The translations under genes were made by a program, and so were the position numbers. This document shows positions 24,342 through 37,700 of a DNA stretch of 64,000 bases, piece after piece. Position 1 is the first letter of the stretch, and the number at the start of each line of letters is the position of its first letter. Under the pieces are notes generated by a model. That model saw nothing but the letters and a program-made list of their open reading frames with translations. It was not told the DNA's origin and did not search any database. This DNA is from Ophioderma brevispina (Eukaryota > Echinodermata > Ophiuroidea > Amphilepidida > Ophiodermatidae), in contig JAMKCH010049237.1 of NCBI GenBank assembly GCA_023653785.1, positions 1 through 64,000 of the forward strand. The letters are read 5' to 3'.

Positions 24342-24620
24342 GTTAACCCTTTGGGACTGTCCCGTTTGGTATACGTTTGTAACACATAAATGTCAGTAGC
24401 TTATAGGTGGCCCTTCCATGTTTTGCCGGTGACTGGAAGCCAATCTAAACACCACACAATGCCTATCTGCTTGTTTCGTCTCATTTCTATACATTTTCGC
24501 ATGCTAATTCTGAATGTGCCCCTGAAAGGAAGACGTTTTTACAATTTTTTAAGCCAAAATTTGAACATTAGTAATTTTGATCGGCGCTTTAAGTCGCCGT
24601 TAGTTTTTCTCAAGGATTAA
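24342..24620. mobile_element. TTAA MITE, copy 2 of a direct pair
   Basis: TTAA-CCCTTTGGGA at the left and TTCTCAAGGA-TTAA at the right bound a body that matches copy 1 in order and orientation, with scattered substitutions and indels. The right TTAA joins host-element sequence directly (GTAGAATC). Confidence 0.85.
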
Positions 24621-25289
24621 GTAGAATCATAGTATCCCCCCGTTCTAATTACAAAATCGTCTCCCATTTTAGGATAAATAAGCATTTCTTAGCATTCTCG
24701 GTTTTTATCGCGGTGGTATTTTTCTAGACAATTACCAACATAGCTGTGCAAAAAATATCAAATTTTGGTGAAAATTGAGGGCGCTCTTGTCAAAAGTGTG
24801 CTAAGATTGCGTTAACTGGAAGAAGAATGAAGAGAAGATCAATGCAGGGCCTGTTTTTAGAAAGTACCCAACTCCTAATACTGTTAATTATTATATATTT
24901 CTGGACTGTAAAGCGAGATTTATTAAATATTTGAGATACACTCTCCTATGTCTGAGGATGTGAAAAATCATCAAATTAAATTTTACATTATGAAATTAGA
25001 AGCAATATAAGGCAAAATGATTTTCTTCAGAAGTTACGGTAAGACCGTTACAACATATCAGCCATTGGTTTTTGGGTTCCATCGTCTTTTACTTTCTAAA
25101 AACGCTACGTCTTACATTGATAAGTAATGAAAAGATTATGCTGAACATCCCCATCTTTTGTCCATTGTGAGATGTACCAGCCTAAATACACCCAACCCCC
25201 CCCCATTTTGTGGTACCTTTTGTCGCAATTATGTTATGTATATAACGATTGACTTAGGGAGTGCTTCGTTCTTACTCCGGGTAAAGCCC

Positions 25290-25409
25290 ATGATATACTT
25301 GAGTCGCAGCCGAGTGAATGTCTGCTCGGCTCATGCGTAACACTTGACCTTGGGTCAAAATCAGGTAATTGCGCAAGCCAGTCGCTCGCTGCGATTGGAA
25401 GTATATCAT
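25290..25409. mobile_element. Palindromic MITE (ATGATATACTT ends), copy 1
   Basis: The ends ATGATATACTT and AAGTATATCAT, followed inward by GTCGCAGC and its complement GCTGCGA, enclose ACACTTGACCTTGGGTCAAA. Further copies or parts are at 29,441-29,562, about 29,655-29,722 and around the hAT insertion at 53.5-53.8 kb. Confidence 0.7.
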
Positions 25410-25640
25410 AGGATTAAGGAGGAATTTAACTTTTATTTCGGCAAATATTTTCCGCGTTTATATCCTTCGCGTTCCATTCACAAATCTCCATTCTTCTTCC
25501 AGACGTATCAAGGACAACCATCTTATTAAAATAATGCACTGATTTCATGCATAATGGGAAAGTAACAACATGACGACGGACAACAACAATAAGAGCAACC
25601 AAACCGCAAAAAAAAACCAATTACCATTCATATTTTACAG

Positions 25641-25747
25641 GCGACGAATGAAGGTTACACCATGGATCTGTGAAAGATGATGAAGTTTGTGTTCGGGGAA
25701 TTGAATTCGAAGACGTAAATCGACATCCTGTTCAAGATAAACCAAAG
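25641..25747 (+). CDS. TRPM N-terminal exon (gene 1)
   Basis: An exon-like segment between TATTTTACAG and the donor GTATAA. In one frame it reads KDDEVCVRGIEFEDVN followed by HPVQDKPK, matching the TRPM N-terminal 'G.IeFe..' strand that precedes the K.V.. strand of the next exon. The upstream part of that frame meets a stop, and its exit phase does not fit the next exon, so one indel is needed. The second TRPM gene has the equivalent exon at 63,620, ending FGLIEFK. Confidence 0.5.
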
Positions 25748-28700
25748 GTATAAACATGTAGGGTGATGTAATCCTATTTGGTGATTAAAACAATTATTTC
25801 ATTTCTATATTTTACTTCAAAACCATTTCTCACAAAAGAGTTCGAGCTTAAGATTTTTAAATCATGGCAAAGAGAAGAATGGAATTCCCCTAGTACTATA
25901 TTGAGATCATGCCAGGTGTTTTTTACACCAAGTTGAAAAGCTGCTATACATGGGGATTTTCCACGCTATGTTGCAAACAAAGATTGAAAATAGGTAGTTT
26001 CCCATGATGTCATTAGTGTAAGGTTATGCAATGCATATTATGTCATTTGTGTGTGTGACCCAATTGGACAGTGTTAGGCTTGGTTTATGCATGTCAATTC
26101 CGTAATAGTTAGGGAAACCTAACTACAGAAAAATATTTTTTTAATCTTTTCTGTGAAAGGAAAAGGGCCAGTACAATTGATCTCCAGTGCTGATATATTG
26201 GATACCACGGGAGCTTGAAAGCTAACTTGTCTTTCAATCCCAAAGAGCTTCAGTTTTTGGAGAGACTTGGTAATAACACTTTTCATTATTATACTGCGGA
26301 ATAATGGCATCTTCAGGACTGTTCCGAAAAAGGCACTTAATTTCTGAAGAACATTCCCATGGATTACATGTCCTGGATTTTGCATGACTTTGCATACTGT
26401 CATTTTTGGATATGTCCTCACATTCTTCGCTGTGAGGACATATCCTCGTTGAACTACAACGCTTCTTACGGCGGTCCGGTAAGTATTTCCCACGATGTAG
26501 TCTGTGTCACAGACTGCGAAAGTTTTTCAATTTTAGAAACCGGATTACGTACTTACCGGACCGCTTCTTTTAATTCTGGATAAAGTCGCCACGTCAGAGT
26601 GGACTTTAAAGGGACATAATGGCATGAAAAAATGACATAATGAAAGGGACCCTTACTGAAAACACTTCCACGAGTTTGAAAACAATTTGGATGTTTACAT
26701 TCTGTAAAAACAGTAAAAACAGGAAGAGTTCCAGAAGAAGAGTTCCCCCGGGCACTAATGGAAATCGTCTGAGAATATTTTTAAAAATCAAAGAACCATA
26801 GCCATTTTTTTGCTGATATATGTGCACACATACATGTAAGTAAACAATAATTAGTAACAAAAAAATAATAACCTTTTATGTGCTGAAAACAAATAATTTC
26901 ATATTGGACGTTGCTACACCGTTACGGTACAACACTGTAAAAAATACAGGATTGTCTAAAACTGCAAGTTTTGTGCATTATGTAATTTGGTTCTTCTAGA
27001 GTAAATATCAATATAAAATAGGTTTTCATAAAACTTGATGTAAGCGAAGGGTCATTGGAATTTTCTGCCGTTTTGCCCAATTTTCGCGTGTTTTGAAAGC
27101 AATGTTTTGCCCCTTATTTGCAGCCCATTTTTTTTTATTTTGCAGTTTTAGTGTTGTCTTATGACCCTTTACATGTGGTATAAATTTCGTGCAAAAAATC
27201 CTTAGGGAAAGTGTTTTCCTTAGGGCACTAACGGGAGTGAAACCCCTTGGTCACTCAAGTGTTAAGGCGACATTCTCTTTTGTTATGCACTGAATTTGGC
27301 GTCAAGGCGAAATTCTGTGTCCTTTAAGCATGTTAAGGCTTCCATTGTTTGTCAAAGGATATGAATATTAATTTATACAAATGAAGTGAAATAACAAAGG
27401 AGATGAATATTAATTAATGGAACGAAATCTTGCATATTATCTGAATTCAGTATTAATTTCCTTAGCACCGACATCGAAGTACGTGAAGATAGACATCAAC
27501 TGTGATGTGAACTACCTCATAGAAGCAGTGAAGAAAGAATGGAACCTTGATCACCCTAACTTGTTGATTTCTGTGATGGGCGGTGCATGGGACTTCCCTG
27601 TTAATGACTCCGTCAGAGAGGTGTTTCGTAAAGGAATCATACAGACAACTATCGGAACGAGTAAGAATATAGAGTAGGAATAATAATAATAATAGTAATA
27701 ATAATGTCGATTTATAACGCGCACATATCCAACCTGCGGGGTGCTCAAGGCGCAATTGCCAATTATTATTACCGCTGCCATCAGGAAATCGTCACAATCA
27801 TTTCGCTTCATCTAGGTGGCTGCTGGCTAGGCGCACAGCTCTCTCAGCACTTAGATTGTAATATCCCCCATAACAGCTACACAATTATCGCTTGGGTCAA
27901 CGAAGCAATGGAGACTAAGTATCTTGCCCGAGGACACAAACACGACGTTGGCCTTAATGGGGCTCGAACTCACGATTTTTAACGGTAATGATCACGAGTC
28001 CTGCACTTATCCACTGGACCCAACATGCTCTCAGAAGTTCTTTGCTGTGTTGTTTGCTCGCTGTGACATAAAATGAACATTTGTTTTTTATTATTGAGTA
28101 TTTATTTTTCAATTTTCGTAATATTTAAAAAAATGAATTTCTACATTCTAATATCTTATTTGTGACGTGGGTGTGGATCAAAGTGAATTTCTATTAAAGG
28201 GAGCAAACATCATGAAATTAGCACAAATATTTCAATATTTGACAACAATGGATTTTTTTTCGGGGGGGGGGCCTAGAGGAGAGTGAATTTCCCCCTGCTT
28301 ATAACCCATGGAGCCGGCAGGTATATATCTTTCCGTATGACGGTGACGTATAGGCAGGCGACAAGCTGTCACTAGCATAATATGTATTTACAGCTTGTCG
28401 CAGCTATCCTATCGTAATACATGTAGTATTATCGCTTTATTCCGTAAAGCTTATGTTGGATTAAAATCAATCTCCTCCCACATCATCCCTCGCCAGTGTA
28501 GTAGATAAGAGTATCGATTTGTAATGCAGATATCACAGATTCGAATACAACCGTAACCTCTTTAAAATAAATGTATTTAAATAATTGTTTTAGAGTAAAA
28601 GAGAAAACATTATTAGTTCAAGCCATGTACAAGACGTAAAGGTATTGAGGACACCTAACTATCATAGGGAAAAATAATGGAGCCGGTGCAGAATTAATTA

Positions 28701-31700
28701 TAGTCCGGCGTACTCACAGTCGGCTATTAACGGTAAGGGATAGGGCACTCATTCAGTTGACTAGTTTCACGCTTTATTCCTTTATCGTTCTATGGATCCG
28801 GACTAGGCTCCTGCCGGGACTATAGTTGCTTTCACACCGCCCACTGCTCATTGATAGTGGTACAGTGTTTTTTTTTTTGTTTTTTTGCTCTGCTGACAGA
28901 GGCTTGGATACTCACCAGCGGAATTAATGTAGGAGTGTCGGAAAATAGTGGCAAAGCCATCAGGGATCGAGAAGTCAGTAAATATTTGAGGAAAGAAACC
29001 CACCGTGTCGCTGTTGTTATATTGGAATTATATTATTTATAATAAGAAGCGATCATCGCTGTTCAAATGAAAACAGCTTTCAAAGAGAGAGTAACATGGT
29101 TAATTAGTATCATTGTTTTACGTCGATAATCTAATGATAACATTATGGAGAACTGTTATATTTTATTTCGTTAATTTTATTATTATTTTTCAAAAATAGA
29201 TTTGGTCGTCAGGTAATGTAAAGAACGTAACACGCCCACTCAGGGAGCGTTTACGCCAGGGAATGGAGGAATTCACCTTTTAAGGCGAAAAATTCGCGTT
29301 CCTGATTTAGAGATTCTCCATTAAAAAGATGTTCTCCTCGCTCTCTATCTTCATAAAAATTCATGCTTACCCTATCACTCAAAACAAATTTGTATTCTCC
29401 CTCAAATACTCATCCCTTGGTGTAAATAATGACCTCATATAGAATTATACTTCCAGTCGCAGCGAGCGATCTGCTCGTAGTCATTCGTAACACTTGATCT
29501 TGGGGTCAAAATCCGGTGATCGCGCGCCTAATCACTCGGCTGCGCTGGAAGTCTATTATCGTGGGCTTTGGGGTGGTTTCAAAACTCAAACAGCGGTTGC
29601 TTTCCGGTTGAAACCGGTTCTTTTATCGGAGACAAGTATACCTAAAGTCCATTATTACCAGACGAAGTGAGCGATCTGCCTCGTGAGCATGCGTCACACT
29701 TGATCTTGGTCAAAATCCGGTGTTGCGAATATAAAATAGGCTTAAATGAGATCGGAGGCAAAAGCTGCGGTCCATTGTTAAAAGCTCCAGCTTATCGAAC
29801 CATCTCGTGCTTTGGCTTGCAATTGTCTTGACCGCATGGCGCGCTATGAGCGCCAACTTTTCAACAGGCTGCTTTTCTGTGGGGAGTTCCTGCAAAATCA
29901 ACCATTTATGCACAATTCGGTGTTTAAGTCATTACTATAAGAATGTACCCGTCTTAAGAAAACATCAATTAAACTGTATGGGTGGTATTCTGAAAGGGAG
30001 TCTATAATGTAGACCAGTTGCAAACGAGGGTTAGTCCAACAGGAGTGGACCTTTTCCCTTTCAAACATCTTATGAGGGTGTGCCGTAATGGGTGAGAAAA
30101 ATCTCTGTATTGGTCTGGAACGGCCATCTATGAGGGATGTTTTATCACCATTTTTAAACTTTCGTAGATGTTGAAAGGAAAACGGTCCACTCAAGAAACC
30201 CATTATATTTCTAGTCTCAACCGAAATAGACAATGACGGGTTAGACATGAAAGGCCGCCGTACGTTGGACGCAGATCATTCCCACTTATTTTAGTAGATG
30301 GACACGGATGAATATTGGTACACCCCCCTCTGCATGTTATCGAGAGAACCTTGGAAAAATGTTATGAGCACATGTAAAGTTTCTATACTGCTTACCACCA
30401 TCTAAAATTAATATAAGTTAGAACGGTTAATACAGTGAACTCTGAGATTAGTTTTACAGGGGTGGTTCAAAACAAAAAACGTATGCATAAAGGTGGGGGG
30501 TCCATATGCACAACCGGCGGGATGATGATGATGAAAAGAATAATTTTGAATATATGTGACATTTGAACTTGGTGGTAACCATTGAGTAGACGGGCGCATT
30601 TTGAATGGGCTCGGACTGCAGTTAAGTAACGATGCATCATTTTAAGTGCACGCGGTAGTTTTGACCACCACCCAGGCTCCAGGAGCAGGTCTCCTCACTA
30701 ACCTCAAAGGGCAGCTATATCTTTCGTATTACTCTAACTGTAAAAAAATAATGAAATTTTATAGATTTTAATGAGGCAAGTAGCGAGATCGAACCCCAGA
30801 CCACTGATCATGAGGTACACCTATACCTAACCACAAGACAGTGAGGATTGGTGTGCACGTGTGCCAGATTCTTAAGCCTGATACATTACGGAATAAATTA
30901 ACGCTACTGACTATTGTGATGAGTCAAGCACTCAAATAATGAATAGCTCCGCTCTCCCAGAAGCATGAGTGGTGGTCAAAATCTCAAATTGCATTTTGCG
31001 TAGCCCTCTTACTCAACTATTCCAGGTAAACCACGATGCAAACAGCTAATAATCATTTCTCCCGAACTATAGTGTATCGGCTATAAACAGCATAAAAAAA
31101 AACTTCGGACACAGCATTATATGCGGTCAGAGCCGGTATTTCGGCAACGACAAGGAGAGGACGAGTGAAAAATCACCATAAAAAAGATACACAACAGTGA
31201 CAACAAGCTCTAACTAACTACAATAGGACAGCCTAAACCCTACAAAAAAAAAAACAGAATTTGAACGTTTATAGCGTTGCTACGAAAAAATCACCCGCAG
31301 CGTGGAAAAAGGATGACGAAGAAAACGAGGTCTGAAAAGGCGTTATAACTAGTGGCAGACAACTAGTTCAAATTCCGCCACCCTCAAATTTATGATGTTC
31401 TACTAAACAAACCCTGAAAGGAGATCAGCAGCATAATACAAAAATACTCAGAAGAAGGTAGTCAATTACCGCATAATGCCCAGTAAAGCAAAATTTGCAA
31501 AAATATGTTGAAAAAAGAACCAAAAAAGAAAGCAACCCATAATGAACTTTAAGGCGCAACAAAAGAGCATTAACATTAGCATAGGATTTCCTCTGACCAG
31601 TGCATCACGGTTCCTTAACAATTACACCTCAAAGACACAAGGCCTTCGAAACTGAAAACAGACTATCTTGGCTATCTTTGATATAGCCATCTTCGCACTT

Positions 31701-34700
31701 CGGTTTTCCACATACCATGTATTTCAGGAGACGTCCTTAATTCCAGCATTAGCTGCTGCAGATGCACCTCCTGATCTTAAGCCGTGTACACCAAACTTGG
31801 AAACGTCCCCTACTATGGGACGCAAAGCATCCAAAATAACTTCACGCACACGTGTATAGAAAGAGGCTGACTACCTCCCTAAGGTTTGTACACATGCTTA
31901 GTCTTGGACCATACCAGCAAAAATTAAAACTAGAGTTTGAAGGGACTGAACTAACTCAATATAAGATTTAAGAATAGAAACTGGGCATAGCGGTTGGATC
32001 AGTTTACGAATCACAATGTTATGCCTTCTCTATAAACATCAGTCTGTATGGAAAGGAATAAAAAATCCAATCCCTGCGAGGTGAATGGTAAGGTCAATTT
32101 GATATGTGAGAGTTCATCAAAACGTAAAAATCCGGAATAAGCAATAAGACACATGGCGGCAGTGGTGTTGTTGTATGTTCAGTAAGTTTGATGTGCAGAG
32201 CCCAACCAGGTTGGATAAGTGATGAAACAAGGTTATTTAATGATATCAGTTGTATGGGTCTTTTTTCCCACATGGTTTTGCCAATTTTTACGCTTATACC
32301 TGCATATGTGAACGTGACAACACTAGCCGTCGTGACCAGGAAACACAAGCCACTTATGTGACCATGACATAGCGGACAATGCCTGAGTAATTGGAGATGG
32401 TGAATTGGATGAATGACTTCTTAAATGTACCAAATATAGGACACATCCAAACGGATCTGCAGGAATAACACTCTTATTATTAGTACTTGCCCAATGACTC
32501 TATCTGTTAAATGCTCCAGCATAACAGTTAACAGTAGAATTAGCTCTGGCATTTATTACCAAGTCCGGGTAGCTCACAAGCTAAACTCTGCAGATCAGGG
32601 TGACATTGACTTGGCCGATCTTTCCAAATCCAATGTTAAAGATAACTGTGTGAATGAGAAATGAATGCGTAAGGGACAGGTACAGATGTATACACTATAA
32701 CCTAAAATCAAAGCCTTGAAAGCTAAAACTACTCATAGAATGTTCTTAATGAACTCTTCATATACCCCCCTATACCGCGGCAGAAAACATCCGTCACACA
32801 ACGGGACATAATATACGTCCAAAACTGCTCTTATGGATTTATAATCATCTGGAAAGAGCAATGGCCAAAAAGGCGCTGAGAACCAACAGGGACAAATCAA
32901 AGTGCCCCACCGCATTCATTTTGACTCATGACAAGATTTACTTGGTTATGATCGAAATCGGGGGAATCACCCAGTTATTTTCACCCTCCCAATTCAACGA
33001 AAAAGCATCTATACCTTCACAAACTGGGTTCCACATCTGAGTTTAAACTTTTAACCTTATTATTATACTAGCTAGCAACCATCAATGAGTTGAGGACCCC
33101 AGAGAATTGCATCAAAAATTGGAAAAAAATCGCAGATACCGACCAATTCATCTCTGTCTATGTGGGGGATCCTCTAAGCTTATCTGCCCTATCATTTAGT
33201 GATCGAGGTACCCATGCCATCTCCAATGAATGTATATCAAGCAAGTTTGCAAATTGCTCATGCAAAGATGTAAAATCTGTATTTCCTGCGACCTGCCACA
33301 GCAATCTTTTCACACTGTGGTTATCAGTAAACCATTTGGTACTTCGGCCTGGACAATTATGGGCTAAAGATTGCAAAACTAGCTCACAGCTTTCAACTCT
33401 CTCCACGTTGAACTTTTAAGGATTCACTACTATCCCATGAGCCCTGTGCTACTGTACATGCCATGTTCACAATATAACCAGCAAAACCAGTTGTGATGGC
33501 ATCAGAAAAAGATATTCTAAGAAAATTCAGCTTTTGGACCAAAATACATTTATCAGGAAGTCAACATTAGGACTCCAGAACGCAACTCATTCCTTAGACT
33601 CAGGAAGAGATAGAAGGTGAATCCAAGAAAATCTGGGATTCAATACAGATATGCAATGACTTTAGTCATAACTTGGCAATTGACCCACTACTAGTTAGTA
33701 GCCTGTCTTACCAACTACACTGGCAACTAGCAGAGCAGTAATAGCTCTGGACCCAAATTTCTGAAAAATATTCTGAATACCAAGTTTAATACTTACAATG
33801 CGCCTCTAGGAACTGATAGTAAACCGGCTCAAGGTCAAATGTATTATAATAACCCAGCCACTCGAGTTTCCGTACAGGACACCAAACGGACTTTTGCACA
33901 GGCACAGAACCGGAAGCAATCAAATCAGATGTGATTCGCACTGATCCGAGTAGTTCTTCTATGAAACTAGCAAAACCATACCGTCGTTCTAGAAACACTA
34001 CGATAGACTATACCTCTCCTCTCCTTTCTTTACCAGGGGCCTAATACTTCGTGACGATATATGGAGCAGAAAAGTCCAACGGCAACTGCCTGAATCTAAA
34101 AAAAAGAAGGATTCAAGCCATCAGGTTTCCAGTAAAAGCCTAAGAAACTCTGTGCCTGGTGCAAAGATCATATGATGGTATCCACTCTTCAGATCAAACT
34201 TAAACATATACCCACCTTTCTCAAAAAAATGAGGGCGGTACGCATATCTTCAAACTTAACAGAAACCTTATCAAGAAATTCATTTACCAGTCTGAAATCT
34301 AGGATGAGGGTTTTCTTCCGTTACCCTCACAGAGATTACTGTCAGAGGTTTACAACAGTAGGTTGATACTACAAAACCTCTACAGGACCCAACTCCACCA
34401 ACTCGAAATAGCCTGCGGAAACAAATTAGGTTGAGTCAAGAAGATTGTTAGGTCTTACTGCACATAGGGGGCGGCCTATTTAGAAAAGGTAAAACATACC
34501 CCACATTAATTAACATGCAGAATAAAATCGGGTGCACCTTTCCAAAACGCAAAACGTTGGTGCAATCTACCTGCCACCTTAATAGCAGGGTTACCACCTT
34601 GATCTTCATACTCAAAAAAAATCAGCTACAACCCCCGCCGATTGCATCCAAAATCATGATAGGAAACATCCAAAATTGTTTATATCATGACCTAAAATTA

Positions 34701-37700
34701 TACCTACATAAGAAAAACTTAACTCTAGTATTTGGATTCGACTAGGAGGGGCTGAACTGGGCGTAGTGACGCTTGCAGCTTTACCACGGACTGAGGGGGC
34801 AGCGGCTGTCAATGGCTGAAACTGCCACAGAAATGAAGCAACCCCCGCTCCTCCAATTTGACCTTGATTGGTTGTGTGAAGTAGGCTTTGTGACGAAAAC
34901 TCCCGCTAAGTACGAGGAACATCAGAAGTGATCACGCTTATTACTCTGGATGAATGCCTACTAGCCGAAGCGGTCCTCGTTCTGCTTGACTTTACGAGCG
35001 GCCCGGTTCTCAGCACGCATAATTCTTGCTCATCCATATTTCATCCGAAGCTCGGGTGATCGTATTCACTGACCGTCGCCAACCATAGACACTGGTAGTT
35101 TCGGCAACGACATACAATGAACCGCACACGCAAACGCTGAGGTTAAAGAAGGTTGAAAAAACAAACCAATACCCAAAATCTGGGCACAATTAAACGAGGA
35201 AAAATAAAAACGAAAAACACTTAGCTGACACTGATGATTAATCAAACTGGCGCTGATTCCCCTCTCTTCTCCACTTTCTTTAGAACTATCAATTTCTTAG
35301 TAAGAAGAAAGGCCCGCATTCTCTTGCAATTCTAGGACATCGGTTTTAACATCCGATAGTTTCTTGTCGACCGATTGGTGAATGAATTAAGCTAAAAGGG
35401 CTGGATGTCGGCCTTCTTCGTGGAGCTGGACTGAGCTCAATATGATCAGGATGATCGTCTGCATGGTAGAATAGAATAGGAAAAGCAAGCACTACATACA
35501 CCGAACAAAAGCTGACAACATAAATTCAGTGTCGGAATGTGGATTGAACAAAAAGGGAGGACAAAATTAGGTGTGTCACACGCACATGCCAAGCTGGACT
35601 GAAGTGACTGGAATCGTAATCCCCAATCTAACCTAATAGCCGTTGCGTAACACGAACAAAGAAGGCCTATAGAACACCACACAGCTGTGAAGAAAACAAA
35701 TTATGTTCTAATTCACTACATGGTCCGTTCAAACGAACATATTTTTATTAAGCTTGTCCACTTGATAACTTTTATTTGCTTACTTCGATTAAAAAAGGAA
35801 AATCGCACTTCTTAGTTGCGAGGAAATTTGCTTGAGATCACCCCCCCCCCCCGATGCAACAAAGGCGGGATGGTAAGTGACAAAAATTAGTGTTTGCATA
35901 TATGTGACCTTTCAAACGTGGTGGGTGACCTGCACTGAGATGATATTGAGATGATATTCATCTCAGTTACCCATATGTAGATTTTAATGATTAACTATCT
36001 AATGGAAATGATATCAAATTAATGTCTCATTGTATCGTAGGTACCAATTGACGAATGCTTTTGTCGGATCTTTCCAACCAACAGTCACATAAAATAAATT
36101 CGACACCATAACAATGATCAGTGCTGGAAGGGAAAGCACAGCTGTTTGACCCATGCCAAAGAGTCTCTTCTATTTAAAGAAAGTTAAGCAGTTGGCGACA
36201 CAATTTGGGACAATGATAAGTAGGGAACCGAAATGTATACGTAAGAGCTATCATCTGTACAAAAATCAGACAAATCCATTGCGGGAATCGGCCATTTCAC
36301 CAATAGAGGACTGCCAAATCGTGTGAAACACATTTTTAAATGGGAATGAATTTGGCCATGAAGACGTGGTTAGAACGAGTTTTGGGTTATTCCGTATTGA
36401 ATGCGTGACACACGATTGGCCACTCCACACATCTCCATATAGGCTACAAAGGTCATGATTTGTATGTGTATAGCGCCTCTATATGCCCATTCTCCATAAA
36501 AAAGACGTTGCTTTAAACTCGAGTTTGAGGAAATTTCATATTCGCCCGCAATGAAATTTCATAAAATTTTGTCCATACAATGAGACCTTCAAACAGCTGT
36601 GGAAGGGTGACTTTTATGAGAGGGGTCAGGGGTTCTGTAGGGTCAAAATAGGTTGTTGTATTGTTAAGTGTTTCTATGCAAAGCTTTGCTTTCACGTCAA
36701 ACCAAACGTGTTAAAAAATAATAGTAGGTAGGATGGAAAGGCGACCTTAACACTTGAGTGCAAAGGGGGGGGGGGTTCCATAGTACCCACATTGATTTTT
36801 AATTTTTCGATTTCTCGGTAAACGCATCAATTTTTTCAAGGATTTTTTTTTGCAAATTGTCTGAATTTAGAATACGCTTCTCCTGATTCAAAAATCAGGA
36901 GATCAAAAAAAATTTAAATCCGCTACGGGCTTAATCAGAATAATGGTTTGGGTCCCTAGGAACCCCGCCCCCCTTTGGGCACTAACGGAAGTGAAAAAAT
37001 CAAGATATTTACTAATTAAAAATTAAAAGTAATTCAATCTGGGATTTAGTTGCTTAGATATATACATTAGGAGGCAATAATTAATAATTAATAATCCTTA
37101 ATCAAATACCTTTTATATGCTGAATTAGCATGAAGTTTAATTTTGTCATGACCGTGCTCTTAAATGGTAAGTTATGGGAAAGACCAAGGTGAATTTCAAG
37201 TAGTGTCCAAGAAAAATACAAGATGGTATAAAGTTGGCTATATTTTGCAGTAATTATTTTAATGGGTATTCTAGAGACATATATTGAATATTTTGGTTCA
37301 AAAACCTTATAGTGAGTTGCTGAGGATGGGAATATGCGAACCACTCTTTGTCGGAGAGTGACAATTCAATTGGCCATAGGTCATAGGACAAAGTTCGGAT
37401 TTTCATATTTATTGTGGGTTGTGGTTCTTACGTGAACCCCATTTACTTGTGTGTAGTGTCATGATCAAAATCCCATAGGAAAGTTGGTTATCTGGCGTGG
37501 GTCCTAGACCCCCCCCCCCCCCCCCCCCTGGGCCACTAACGGGAAAGTCTTTTTTCGCTGGGCACTTGAAGTGTTAAGGAGGTTTTGAGGACAACGGTCA
37601 TTATAAGGTTCCAATTGGTCAAAATATGGTTATTTGTGTTAAAGTTTGCGTATGGTTACTGAAAATTTTCCTGTTTTTGATCACGACGTAAGGTAAGACT

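Larger units (their letters stand above)
19045..24815. mobile_element. TTAA-flanked element with ~380-bp terminal inverted repeats
   Basis: The left end is TTAA-AGCAATATTAGCACA and the right end, reversed, is TTAA-CGCAATCTTAGCACA. The match continues inward as GAGCGCCCCCAATTTTC, ATTTTGCACAGCTATGTTGG, TAATTGTCTAGAA, TCCAGC, GTCCGTCCATGATGAAA and CAGCCGTTGAATTATTAT, reaching about 19,422 on the left and 22,861 on the right. The right arm is interrupted at a TTAA by a 1,556-bp insert (23,065-24,620). Without it the element is about 4.2 kb. TTAA duplication is shared by piggyBac and Kolobok transposons. I found no transposase in the ~3.4-kb interior, so it is probably non-autonomous or decayed. 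Confidence 0.8.
31125..35700 (-). mobile_element. DIRS-like tyrosine-recombinase retrotransposon, decayed
   Basis: On the minus strand a gag-like region (about 35.7-34.7 kb) is followed by reverse transcriptase, RNase H, a linker typical of DIRS elements, and a tyrosine recombinase. This order identifies a DIRS-type rather than an LTR or LINE element. A TTTCGGCAACGACA motif occurs in the same orientation near 31,135 and 35,097, which would fit split direct repeats of the Ngaro/PAT kind, but this is only a short match. All ORFs contain frameshifts and stops. It lies in the large TRPM intron. The outer ends are approximate. Confidence 0.7.

Noticed and set aside
23065..24620. LTR retrotransposon with ~280-bp LTRs
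   Set aside because: The direct repeats have their own TTAA-edged inverted ends, and the interior has no primer site, polypurine tract or coding sequence.
33090..33419. 109-codon + strand ORF
   Set aside because: It is antisense to the RNase H of the DIRS-like element.
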